Below are positions 35,001-44,800 of a stretch of DNA of 64,000 nucleotides, piece after piece. The translations under genes were made by a program, and so were the position numbers. A model generated the notes under the pieces. The model was not told where the DNA came from. It saw only the letters and a program-made list of their open reading frames with translations, and searched no databases. Source of the stretch: Oryzias latipes (Eukaryota > Chordata > Actinopteri > Beloniformes > Adrianichthyidae); the NCBI RefSeq assembly GCF_002234675.1, contig NC_019867.2, forward strand, positions 28,137,166-28,201,165. The letters are read 5' to 3'. Each line of letters starts with the position of its first letter. Position 1 is the first letter of the stretch.

Positions 35001-36981
35001 TTTGTTGTTGCAGGAGAAACTCTGCAACATCACCTGATCCACCCATTGAATCAGCTTAGCAAGAGAGTGATTGAGACGAGTGAGACAGCCAGAGATGGAC
35101 TTACTGCAGAAAACAGTCAAGAAATGAGGCCACAGCAGACACGGGCATTAAAAATGACTAGCAACGTAGTTGGACATACTTATCGTGCAGATGTGGGTCC
35201 AGCTGGGCCAGAACTTGAACTGCCTCCAGGACTCGACTAGATGCCCCCCCCAGGAGGCCACCCACTACCGAATGGTCCAGACACCTTTTGTCCCCTCCAG
35301 ATTTTTCCACACCCAGTTTGTCCACCAGAGCTTTGAAATACTGCAGAGAGCTGATGACAGCCTGCTGTTGGCCTGCTAACATACCAACAGACTCAACACA
35401 CAAACACACGCATTCCCATGAGCCTGTACACCGATGATGATGTCACACTACACCCAGCACTTCATAGAAGTCCCACTGCAATTATCTTTTGATCTATTCT
35501 AAATGCATTCCCAGTGGTATTTTAATTATGATTGTGTTGTTTCAACTTAATTTAAAAAAAAAACTCCTTTGTTTTCTAGGACATAGTTTCTGCAGAGCGG
35601 CAGTAGTTCATTAGAAATTCGACTGAATTGTGGGCGGAACTGGATTAAGCCAGCCCTCTTATCTCCCACCAGCTTACAGACCCTCATAAACTCAACCTAA
35701 CATTAGGGGTTCAAACAAATGGTGAGAAGTACTGGAACTCTCCAGATGTACAGTTTTGGGCCGGATGCCTGCTTAGACAAGGAAAATAAAGACTTACATG
35801 GATATATTTGTCTACAAGTGGAAGTTTCAGAATAGAGCAGAGCAGGGAGCGTGTGGCTGGTAGATTGTAGTTTTTATGCAAATACAACAACAACAAACTT
35901 TTTCAACTAGCATTTTTTTCTCTACTCCTGATTAAAGCAATACTGAGAAGCACAGTTTTAGTCCTAATCTTCTTTATATATGTGTCAATGAGAAAATGCT
36001 GCAAGAACATGTTAAGAACACCAAAAACACAATTTGTATCAGAGTGGGTCTTTAAAGATCTGGTAAGGTAAAGTCATCTCATCAGATGTTTACATGGGTA
36101 ACCGATCTTTGAGTTAGATAAGCTCTTTGGTTGGAGATGACCCAAACCACAGGCCATAACATTTCAGAGGTTTAGTTTAATTCCATGATGCCAAAAAATA
36201 TGCCAATGGACAAACCAAGCAGCCAATCCTGACCAACTTTTCTGCCCATGACACTAAGATTTGCATCCATCTCTAACCAACAGATCTTGAGCCATATTTG
36301 CTATTGTGGGCTCAAAACTTCCAAAAAGTAAATACAGGCAGTGCTATGGTGCAAGGAGTAGATGGTTCCTGTTTCTGTCCCTCTGGACTAAAAATGGTCG
36401 GTTCCGTTTCATCTTTGAATTGCTCGGTAAGGACTCAGAGCTGCTTTCTTGTTCAAAGAGAACCTGGCTTAAAGTCAGAGCCCTGGTGTAACACCAGAGA
36501 TAAAACCACCTATACCAAAGTCCTATATTGACTCAACTACAGTTCTAAAGACCAGTAAGTACTGTATGACAATAAAGTAAGGGAGGTCAAATGTCCTGAG
36601 AAGGGCAAACCAATTAAAAACATGTAGTGTTTGTATAAATGTTTGTGTATCGGTACCTGGTTCTGATGTAAGTCATCTTCCGACGGTTTTATACTTTCAG
36701 ATGAAATGTGTTTGATGTGCTCTGGCCGCTTTATCCACTGAGTATGGAGTCTCCCCATCAACTTAGTAGTTAGATTCACAAACTGTGAGGCTGTATTTGA
36801 AAACATTTTTGATGTGTTTGTCAGAAATTAGGAAAAGAAATCCTAACTAAAAAAGTAAGGTTATTAAACTCAGTAAGGAGACAAAGCCAGATATTTTGAA
36901 AAAGTGGTGGATTAGATTTGTCAGGACATTGACAGAGAAAAAAGCAGTCTCACCTGGTCTGCTGTCGGAGCGGGAGGACAT
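20039..36981 (-). CDS. rapgef1: Rap guanine nucleotide exchange factor 1 / C3G (23 coding exons)
   Basis: Activates Rap1 when recruited by the adaptor Crk. Exons in coding order: 36981-36954, 36790-36657, about 35361 (or 35391)-35180, 35103-34947, 33036-32798, 31966-31852, 27915-27873, 27271-27152, 27056-26982, 26899-26721, 26647-26604, 26490-26370, 26292-26217, 24188-24104, 23973-23881, 22644-22456, 22369-22285, 22210-22116, 21135-21057, 20799-20698, 20604-20507, 20393-20253, 20174-20039. Joined length 2616 bases (871 residues), in frame throughout; human C3G is longer, about 1077. Four Crk-SH3 motifs lie in separate exons: PPALPPKKR, PALPEKRH, PPPLPEKKH, PALPPKKKQ. The REM domain starts about residue 480 (ELFCEAFLCTYRSF). 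The CDC25 domain runs about 640-865 (DLAEQLTLLD, LRKLNNFNSYLAILSALDS, FNDHLAEEALWELS). Least certain are the start of the third exon and the exon at 27873-27915. Synteny with pomt1 and ntng2 supports the name. Confidence 0.94.
21246..22055. mobile_element. hAT-like element (CAGGGGTCTGCAACC family) in a rapgef1 intron
   Basis: Left end CAGGGGTCTGCTACCTGCAA and right end GGTTGCAGACCCCTG are inverted repeats. The element at 48527-49123 belongs to the same family. The 8-base flanks do not match clearly here, so the duplication has decayed. No transposase is present. Confidence 0.75.
23190..23645. repeat. Dispersed repeat family, copy 2
   Basis: Shares CGAAAAGTCTATGTAAA, GGGCTTCTGCGTT, CAGTTTTTGGGCTCTA and TTTGACCAATCAGGGA in order with the copy at 28400-28880. 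The 158-residue minus-strand open frame here (23213-23689) falls within the repeat and is not considered a gene. It lies in a rapgef1 intron. Confidence 0.6.
23974..24103 (-). other. AT-AC intron of U12 (minor spliceosome) type in rapgef1
   Basis: The 130-base intron has no GT at its expected 5' end. Instead the exon ends CTGCAGCACAG and the intron starts ATATCCTTAAG, which matches the U12 AT-AC donor consensus. The 3' end is TCTTAACTTGAAGCAC, with a U12-like branch sequence (CTCTTAAC) 10 bases before the terminal AC. The splice restores AGA-TAC (Arg-Tyr), giving QHRYNHL where C3G proteins have QYRYEKF. Frame is kept on both sides. Confidence 0.88.
24400..24610. repeat. SINE-like dispersed repeat, degraded
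   Basis: Contains GCACCAAACAGGCCCCAGG, GTCTTGCCCAAGGACACAAA and GAGACTTGAACTTGAGAC, the order of the fish repeat better kept at 42725-42965. It lies in the rapgef1 intron between 24188 and 26217. Confidence 0.55.
24611..26216. other. Rapgef1 intron, no other gene recognised
   Basis: Open frames are present but none shows recognisable homology. A stretch at about 25640-25860 (ACCCTGATTTAGCTTTGTGG, then AATAAACCTGCTTCACTC) resembles the 3' end of an LTR or other retroelement, without clear boundaries. Confidence 0.35.
27504..27682. mobile_element. Short hAT MITE with perfect 8-base target duplication
   Basis: 179 bases, with ends CAGGGGTCCCCAAATCCAGG and CCTGGATTTGGGGACCCCTG that are exact inverted repeats, continuing as CCTCGAGGGCCGG/CCGGCCCTCGAGG. 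Flanked by TCTTAGTG at 27496-27503 and 27683-27690. A recent-looking non-autonomous hAT element in a rapgef1 intron. Confidence 0.95.
27921..31851. other. Large rapgef1 intron
   Basis: AT-rich, with a repeat copy at 28400-28880. In human C3G the linker that follows the first Crk motif is longer. I found no exon here that supplies the extra residues, so this gene may lack them or I may have missed a diverged exon. Open frames at 28949-29233, 29540-29848 and 30265-30525 have no recognised homology. Confidence 0.4.
28400..28880. repeat. Dispersed repeat family, copy 3
   Basis: Shares ordered blocks with 23190-23645 (CGAAAAGTCTATGTAAACA, GCTTCTGCGTTTAAA, CAGTTTTTGGGCTCTATA, TTTGACCAATCAGGGACTCG). 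The right end GCCCGGCGTGAACGTAGCAT matches the style of the others. It is likely a non-autonomous DNA transposon; superfamily unknown. Confidence 0.6.
33590..34035 (+). mobile_element. LINE reverse-transcriptase C-terminal fragment
   Basis: The plus strand encodes CSLILPYFTYCIEIWG, LFSLQKRAVRIV and LYDLVDFYTAQLLY (33594-33884), the conserved end of a fish LINE ORF2 protein. The frame then breaks. An A-rich tail with ATAAAA repeats follows at 34000-34033. It is 5'-truncated and lies antisense to rapgef1. Confidence 0.8.
34355..34590. repeat. SINE-like fish repeat
   Basis: Contains TTTCGGCTTTTCCCATCAGG, GGTCGCCACAGCGAACAAG, GGATGCCCTTCCTGACGCAA and GGATTTGAACCCTGG, an arrangement common across fish genomes. 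It lies inside the interrupted MITE. Confidence 0.7.
35466..36055. mobile_element. Dispersed MITE-like element, full copy
   Basis: Starts with AGTCCCACTGCAATTATC and ends with AGAGTGGGTCTTTAA, inverted ends of the same type as TTAAAGTCCCACTC at 58631. The interior includes GGACATAGTTTCTGCAGAGC, ATTGTGGGCGG and AGAGCAGAGCAGGGAGC. Copies are at 58631-59270 and a fragment at 5456-5612. It lies in the rapgef1 intron between 35391 and 36657. Confidence 0.7.
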
Positions 36982-37364
36982 GTCCACAGGTAGACAGCCG
37001 ACAAATTAGATGAAATTCAAGGTTTTAGCACAACTCTTCCAATTTCAATCGTTTTGGCCTCTCTGCCTTCTGCCTTCCTTCCTCCTTCTCTTCTTCCTTT
37101 TTCTGTCTCAATGTGCTCAGACTCACAATGCACTAAAGTTACAATGACGGAATGCAGCGACACCTGCTCGCAGACAGGAAGCATCACATACAGCGGGGTG
37201 AAACGTTTTTGGCATTCAATGATTCTACAAGCTGTCCCACCTAAACAGATGAGTTTGCTCTGTACTGTTTACCATAGATACACTTCAACTGTGAGAGACA
37301 GAATGTCAAAAAAAGAATCCAGGAAATCCCATTGTTTGATTTATTAAAGTATTTATTATCAAAT
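36982..37364. other. Upstream flank of rapgef1
   Basis: Lies 5' of the modelled start codon (context GTGGACATGTCC). It should include 5' UTR and possibly the promoter of this transcript form. A pyrimidine-rich block occurs at 37055-37105. No motif was decisive. Confidence 0.35.
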
Positions 37365-38220
37365 CAAACTTTATTTATATAGCACTTTGCATTTAGAACA
37401 TAACACAAAGTGCTTAACACCAGAACAAAAACATAAAACAAGCATAACAGTATAAACATTAAAATAAAGCCCCCATTCCCATCCCCACCCCCTACCCACA
37501 AGGAACCCCTGATCCCATTCATGCCTCCCACACTTTAAATGATGGAAATACACATTTGGGAAAGAGGCTCGGAAAAAGTTTGTTAGTGTAAAAAATGGAT
37601 ATTTGGAACCCCCCTCTCTGTGAAAAGCTGCATAGACAGCCAGATGCAGCATCACAGGCAGGGGACCCAGCGACACCACAGCAAGGTGGCAATGCAGGTT
37701 CCCATCTAGAGCCGCAGCGACTGAACAGCAGCTGACCCAGAGGGAAAGGATCCAACTGAAGAAGCACCAGAAATAAAAATGAAAATAAAAGTGACAATAA
37801 AATTAAACATAATTGGTAAAAGACATAAATAATTAAAAATAAAATTTGAAATGAAAAACGTTAAAGAAATTATTAATAGTCCCGTGTAAAATCACAAAAT
37901 ATGTTAAGGTGGGTAAATAATTAAATAAATAAAAACTATTTAAAATGGTAAAATTAGTTAAAACCCCGGTTAAAACGATGGGTCTTGAGTCTTTTCTCAA
38001 AGGCAACCATGCTCTCCAGGGCTCTCTGTCAGACTGTTCAACAAACGAGGGCCATGGTGCTGAAAAGATGCCTCTCCGTAAGAGGATCTCAGGGTCCGCG
38101 ATGGTTCATATTTGAATAAGAGATCTGATAAATAAGAAGGCATAAGACCATTAAGACATTTAAAAACCATTAAAAGTATCTTAAAACGTATAATAGAGCA
38201 ACAAACAAACATTTATCGCA
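37365..38220 (-). mobile_element. LINE 3' end fragment (L2-like)
   Basis: On the minus strand, 37997-38212 encodes RFKILLMVFKCLNGL, MPSYLSDLL and ASFQHHGPRLLNSL, the C-terminal tail of fish L2-type ORF2. The plus-strand start AAATCAAACTTTATTTATAT is the usual 3' end. It is 5'-truncated. Confidence 0.8.
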
Positions 38221-38302
38221 AACAAACGAGCAAAAATTCTGTTCTTTGTAGGCCTGTTACTTCCTTTTTAGGAAGCTTTTCCATCCTCCAGTGATTACTT
38301 CT

Positions 38303-38510
38303 TTAACCCTTGTGCTATCCTATGACCCCACCCTTACTTTGACGTGTTCTCCCTACCAGGACAAAGGTGGATAAAGGTGGAAAGATTTCATGTAATCCAT
38401 GGACACCAGTGAAGATCACAAATCATTGAAGAAAAAAGACAGCGCACTGTCTAGTGGGTCTAGATGACCCAACTCCCAATGGTGAAGTGCCTAGGAAAGC
38501 ACAAGGGTTA
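38303..38510. mobile_element. AACCCTTGTGCTATCC MITE, copy 2
   Basis: Same orientation as copy 1 (18032). Inverted ends TTAACCCTTGTGCTATCC and AAAGCACAAGGGTTA. It faces copy 3 across only 18 bases, making a long palindrome. Confidence 0.9.
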
Positions 38511-38528
38511 CATCAGTGGATACATGTG

Positions 38529-38732
38529 TAACCCTTGTGCTATCCTAGGCGCTTTAACATTGGGAGTTGGGTCATCTAGACCCACAGTGCTCTGAACCTT
38601 TCTTCAATGATTTGTGATCTTCACTGGTGTCCATGGATTACATGAAATCTTTCCACCATTATCCGCCTTTGTCATGGTAGGGAGAACACGTCAAAGTAAG
38701 GGTGGGGTCATCCAAGATAGCACAAGGGTTAA
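38529..38732. mobile_element. AACCCTTGTGCTATCC MITE, copy 3 (inverted)
   Basis: Opposite orientation to copies 1 and 2: begins TAACCCTTGTGCTATCCTAG with GGGAGTTGGGTCATCTAG inside and ends AGATAGCACAAGGGTTAA. Confidence 0.9.
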
Positions 38733-38798
38733 ACTGGTTACCTCTATAATCTCTAATGTCATTTGTAATGCACTACTGCAGCTCTGCAGAAATTATGT

Positions 38799-39158
38799 CC
38801 TAGGTTGTGTCCGAATTGCTTCACTACTCACTACATAGTGCACTATATAGTGCGTTTGCCACTTTTTAGTGCTGTCTGAATCTACAATTCCAAAATTGAG
38901 TGCCCTAGAACCAGAAGTCTCTGCGGGAAACCAGTGTGCATCGATGCTCACTAGATCGGAGAATATAGACCACAATGTCTGAACAATGTTTTTCAAAAAA
39001 TGTATTTAAAATTAATTTTAATTCGATTTTAAATTCATTAAAATCAATGACGTCATATCTGGCGTTAAAAATAAAAGTTGTGAGAATGGTGTCCAACTTG
39101 CTTTTTCCAGGGCACTAAATAGTTAGGGGTTAGGGTGGGAATTTGGACACAGCCCTAG
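38799..39158. mobile_element. MITE with TAGGTTGTGTCCGAATT termini
   Basis: Left CTAGGTTGTGTCCGAATTGC and right AATTTGGACACAGCCCTAG are inverted repeats with mismatches. The interior holds self-complementary CACTACATAGTGCACTATAT. This MITE type is common in fish. No transposase is present. Confidence 0.8.
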
Positions 39159-39528
39159 AAAAAGACAGATTGGGACTTTACAATCAGGGTTACATTAGAT
39201 GTATTTGCAATGATAGCAGAAAATGCAACATCGCATTGATGTGTTGTTGTAAAGCTGAGCTAAAAAGCAAAGCTCATAATTTACTGGTGAGTTTTAACAG
39301 ATTTAGCCCTGGATCATGACCAAATTGACAAGATCCTGAATTCAAAAGGATCAAAAGAACAATACATTTTTATAAGCAAAACTTTCGGAATGGCTAATGA
39401 ACTTCTAGACCAATAAACAAACTGACTAAAGTTTTTTGCTAGCAAAATTAAAGAAGAGTTGGCCAATAAGGGAATGAATTGAGAGAGGGCCACCAAATTA
39501 ATGATATGTCCACCCAAAAAATATGTTT

Positions 39529-39742
39529 TTAACCCTTGTGCTATCCTAGGCACTTTAACATTGGGAGTTGGGTCATTTAGACCCACTGGACAGTGCTCTG
39601 AACCTTTTTTCTTCAATGATTTGTGATCTTCACTGGTGTCCATGGATTACATGAAATCTTTCCACCTTTATCCACCTTTGTCATGGTAGGGAGAACACGT
39701 CAATGTAAGGGTGGGGTCATCTAAGATAGCACAAGGGTTAAA
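39529..39742. mobile_element. AACCCTTGTGCTATCC MITE, copy 4 (inverted)
   Basis: Same orientation as copy 3. Ends TTAACCCTTGTGCTATCC and AGATAGCACAAGGGTTAA. Nearly identical to copies 2 and 3 by eye. Confidence 0.9.
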
Positions 39743-39773
39743 GAAGGCGCCAAGAGTGTTGTCCAAATCCATT

Positions 39774-40309
39774 GACTGGATAAGAGAACTGGACTGAGTG
39801 ACCTCACCCCCTTGCAATCTAAAAAGGCAGTACCCGCTGACTCATAGAAGGTAGAATCTCATAGACTTCCATTGAGAAATAAACAGCTAAAAGTCAGTAT
39901 ATTTGCCAGAATACCCATTCTTGCTCTGATACTTTTTTATCATGTTTTGGATAATCCTAATTTTTGTATGATATTTCTTCTGTAGTTATTCAAGTTATAC
40001 ACTGACTTATCAGATGCCTCAACAAAAGTATGTAGTCTCACGTCATGTTTTTATGATTGACAGATTCTACATAGCCCGCTTTTATTGGTCTTCCAACAAG
40101 TTCACTCTTGACTGGCGAGAGTGGCTGCCATAGAAATGTCGACTCAGACTGACTGGGACCTATCACTGCTTACCGACATCATCTGGCTCCAACATGGTGT
40201 TTTGTGAAAAAATGGTGACTGAATTTACCTCAATTTGCTGCGGAACCAGAAATAACCAATTTTCTATGTGTGACGTCACACTCACTCAGTCCAGTTGTCA
40301 TATACAGTC
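39774..40309. mobile_element. MITE (GACTGTATATGA termini), uninterrupted copy
   Basis: Left end GACTGGATAAGAGAACTGGA and right end TCCAGTTGTCATATACAGTC. The right 130 bases are the reverse complement of 33323-33460. This copy defines the family at about 535 bases. Confidence 0.8.
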
Positions 40310-41722
40310 TTTGGTGTGGTCTACAAGCTGGATCTTTCAAGGATCAGTTCTGCTTTATGGAGCGTGCCTTGTTGCATTTTGTTGAAGAATACCATTCCCA
40401 TCCATGTGAATATATGTAGACTTTATGTATGCATAAGAAGACTTTCTTTCTTATTTGTTTTACCTCTGCTTCTACCTTTCAAGGTGAGAGGGAGGGATAT
40501 TGTCATGTTACGCTGATATACAGTAAATAGTTCATGAATGAATGTAAGTCGATACCAAGATATGTGAAGAGAAGAGGGAGGTGAAAAAAGGTAGGGTTTA
40601 TAGAGAGATGGGGGGAGTACCAGGGGGTGGAAGGAGATGACTTACATTGAGGATTCAGTTAAGTTTCAGCTGTCAGGACATTTCTCTCTAATTCGCTGAG
40701 AAGAGGAGGAGTGAGCGGATTAAAAGTAGATGGAGATTAGAGGGAGAAAGAAACGGAGGACAACAGAAGCGATAAAAGCTGGAGAAGAAGGCAAACAAAA
40801 GAAGAAAGAGTGTTTAATTAACCTTTATTCAGGACTCTACGGGGGACAAGCAAGGGAGTAGATGAGACCTGGATGAGACAGAGACTGATGCAAAGGTCAG
40901 CATAAATTTGTGTGTCCTTTAGCATTAAGTAGTTCACTTAAGGTTTATTTTATTAAGTATACGCATGGCAAGTATACTATACACAAATTATGTGTAGAAA
41001 GTATACTGACTAAATACTTCTTCAGACTTAATTGCAGTAGATGTTTTATGAAAAGTAAACTTCAAGTATACTGCCTCACTTTTTGTAAAGTACACTTAAA
41101 TTGACTACCTTTTAATTAGTGTCGATTGCAAAACTGAATAACAGTAGAACAGCAAACTCTTGTTAATTCTCAGCAAAGCTGACATTTAATTATCTTTATC
41201 AATATTTTTAACCAATAATTTATTGAAATTCTTAATTTTTTCCAGATATAGATACAACAATGGTAGTTTAAAAAAAAGAAATACTCAATTTATGTGGTAA
41301 ACAAATAATGGAAGGCATTAAAAGTATTTTAAGCTGTCCCCATGCCTAAATTTTAGTCAACCAATGGTTCAGGATTTACTTTCTTGACAGTTTTAAAGTT
41401 TTTTCTAACTTTTTAACTTGACTTTGAAGAATTATTTAGTTATTATTTGCAGGAGAAAAAGCTCAGAAGTGCCATCAGAATATTTAAAAGAGAACAAAGT
41501 AACTGCAGCTCTAAGCAAATACAGAAAAAAACATTGGTATATTCTTGTGCCTTGGTCGGAAAGGTCTAAAACAAAAATGTATTTCGTAGACCACGTCGTC
41601 ACCAAACATGTAGGGAACTGATACAAACAGCTGATTTGGTCTGTGCAGTAGTGTAGTGATCTGGCTCTGCTGTGATTTTCTGCCGACTGCTAAGTCCGAT
41701 TTTTCTTTTTTCTTTTTTACAG
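40310..41722. other. Upstream flank of ntng2, possible noncoding first exon and promoter
   Basis: A purine-rich stretch at 40555-40880 (for example GGAGAAGAAGGCAAACAAAAG) could be 5' UTR, with a candidate donor at GCAAAGGTCAGC near 40893. A strong polypyrimidine tract and AG acceptor end at 41722, right before the ntng2 coding exon. This suggests at least one upstream noncoding exon. Repeated AAGTATAC motifs at 40960-41095 look like part of a small DNA-transposon relic. Confidence 0.4.
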
Positions 41723-41842
41723 ATTGGAAGTGGGCAGGACATTTCACAGATTTACACCTGGTTGTCATGACAACCACCCACATAAAATTAGTAACCATGG
41801 CAGCCACTTGTTTGCAGTAGGTTTGGTGAGAGTAAAAGTGAG

Positions 41843-41872
41843 ATGAAGGAGACGTCTGAATGTCTAAAATGA
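41843..41872 (+). promoter_or_regulatory. Upstream ORF overlapping the ntng2 start
   Basis: An ATG at 41843 opens a nine-codon frame that stops at TGA 41870-41872. It overlaps the first in-frame Met (41860), and its stop shares bases (ATGA) with the second in-frame Met at 41869. Such an arrangement could reduce or redirect initiation. This assumes transcription starts upstream of 41843. Confidence 0.45.
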
Positions 41873-44800
41873 CTCTTCGCTGCGAGTCCCACCCTCTCCT
41901 AGCCCTCATTCTCGTCCTCTCGTCTCCGCTGAGTCGGTCTCAGTTCAGTGGCCAGTATGACGTGTGTCGCTCCAACTTGGGAGCAGTGCCCGGATGGGAG
42001 CTATATCCATGTCAGCCCCCCCCAATGAACATGAAAGAGTTCATGCAGATCAGAGTTGACCCGCCAGGGATCACCTGTGGAAACCCACCAGAGAGGTTTT
42101 GCACTCTGGTGAGTAAACAACCAACAAGTAAACAAGCAAAATCTCTCTAATGTGCATTTGACAAATAATATTCCTGCTGATTTTAGACTTTTCATGTTTC
42201 TTATTTATAATATTTATTTTTTTCTTGTTTTTGACAAAACTCTTGGACTGTTAAATGTTGATTCTGTTGTGTAGTTGAACGACTTTACTGGAGTCCACCA
42301 GAACCCAACAGAGTTAGGAATGTTTCCACTGTTTATACAGAAAGTGCATCAACTTATGCTGCGTTAAAATACAAGGTTATGGCTTCTAAAACTTAGGATA
42401 ACAACATCTAAACACTAAACATGAATAATTATGTGAAACTCTGAAAGAGAATAACCGTACAGCTGACTACTGCCCTTACAGGTGGATAGGGGCTACCCTG
42501 GTGGTGGCCCCGCAGCAAAATTTTAAGATCGCAGACCAGTCGGTGAACCCATAGGACAAAAATGTTCATGCACATTTTTCTCTATGGACATGCTGCAGGT
42601 TACACGTCATGGTAAACACTTAAACAATACATAAGGGTGAGTTAAGGTTAAGTAGATGCAGACACGTGGTTCGGATTTTTCAATTTTTTTCAACCCCTCT
42701 GAAACCTGTGTAAATGGTAAATGATAAATACTTTTATAACCCTTCTTCTACCTTCCTCGAACCTCTAAAATGCTTTACAGTCACAGTCCTATTTACTCAT
42801 TCACACACATTCACACACTTATGCCGAACACTGGCGCCAACCTACCACCAGAGTCATGGTGGGGTTTAATGTCTTTCCCAAGGACACTTCAACACATAGG
42901 AAGGCAAGGCGGGAATTGAACCTGCAATTTTCTAATCAGAGGTCAATTCCCCTACTGCCCGTGGTCTGCAAGGAGCCTGGTAATGCTGTCCAAGTGTTCA
43001 GTGCATGCTCCACACTTGCAGCCAGACAGAAATGAGCAAATTAGTCGATCACAGTATAGCTTGTGTGGACATCCTACGGGATCTTAAATATCACCTGCTA
43101 ACCCTGTGTGTGCAGCATTTGCATGCAGACAGTAAAAAGTCGGTATATGTATCTTAATAATAACCAGAGTGTGCATAAGGACACCGCATGACAGGATCAC
43201 TTGATGTCATGGGTTACTTACCATTCACACAACATTGGGATTTCCCATTTGCACGACGTCCCTTAAGGTGGCCCCACAAGCCCCAAGGAAACTGTAAGAC
43301 ACATCTGAGTTCATCTCAAGATGCGATTGCACCTGTCTAAAACCCTCCATTGGCCTGGGCAACCCAAAAACTCGCAGCACTGGAGCATTTGACTAAGGCA
43401 TGACAGGCAGAAAGGCTGAACAGCACGTTTACAAAATGTAAACGGCAAACCCAATAATGAAAAAAAGCTTCATATGTAACACATATCTGTGCCTCATGAC
43501 CATTATAGATGGCTGCTACTATGGAACACCAGGGTGGATCATCTGTCTACATGGAGTCTATCTTCTCTTGTCACATGTTTATGCATCAGGTCCTCTTTCA
43601 TTGAAATCATAACTTTCTCTGGTTCTGTTCCTCTTCTTCTGTCTTGAAGCTCCATTTTCAGTGAAAAAGCAAAATGCTGTCAGTCACCTGGTGACCTTCT
43701 GCGCGGCCACAGATAGTGAGTCCCAACCAGCACTTAATGAGTGACAGTGTCCTGCTGCCAGTCTAATTGCTCCTTTGAGAAAGCCCATTGAATCCTGAAT
43801 TATTGATTAGTGAAATTGATAATGAAGCAAAACAAAACTGACATAAATAATTGATTTGTTTCTTAAATATACTGAAGGTCCAAAACAGCAAGAGATGCCT
43901 GACCTACAATAACAAGCACACAACAGTTCGTCCCTGTGGACCCATTCATGATGAGGCTTAGCTCCATCAGACCGTTAATATTGCTAGGAAATTGTGAGGA
44001 TGTGGATCTTGGCTCTTAGAGACACAGACTGTCAGCCGAGTAATCAGATTACATTGATGCTGAACAGAGGTCGCTCCACAAAACTGTCGGCAGAGTAATC
44101 AGATTAGCGTGGAGGTCTCCGGCAGCACAGGTGTGAACAGCTACAAAGGGGCCACATTAAAGCATGGTATTGTGAAGTGACAATATTTAACTTCATTAAC
44201 AGGTACAAGCATGAGGTCTGCTTTAGAATTAGCTTGGACTGTGTCCAGTCCTCATTGGATGAAGACTGCTGATTTAAAAGTTGGTAGGTTGACCGCGGGT
44301 AAACTGTGTGGCTGTGATGTGACAGTTGGCAGGGGCAGATGAACTTACGGGATAAACCTCCAACACTCAGAATGGATTAGCGCCAGCAATACTTCATCAC
44401 TTTGTCGCAGGGGCTGCATGAGATCCTGCTCCACAGTCTTAGAGCAGTTACCACCTGACAAAAATTCTTACAGGTCTGCTTTAGTCTCACAATTAAAACC
44501 AAATTTTGGGCAATTGTCAACTAAAGTAATGATGAAAGTTCTTTTAACTATGAGTAATGTAAAAAATAAACACTAAAAGAAACGTGACTATGAGACTATG
44601 GCTAAAGAAAATCCATACGATTATAATCTTTTTTTTTTTTTTTTTTTTTAACTTGTCCTGTCCAACAGCTAGGCAAACAGATGAGAGCTGAGGGCATCTT
44701 GTGTTGGACATATTTTATTTTAACAAGAGGGGTTATTCATCTTCAGACAAACCAAAGGTATGTCTGAATAAACCCCTTTTGTAATTGAGGCCAAACTTTA

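Noticed and set aside
37365..41859. med27 between rapgef1 and ntng2
   Set aside because: Looked for because of the human gene order, but only LINE and MITE sequences were recognised.
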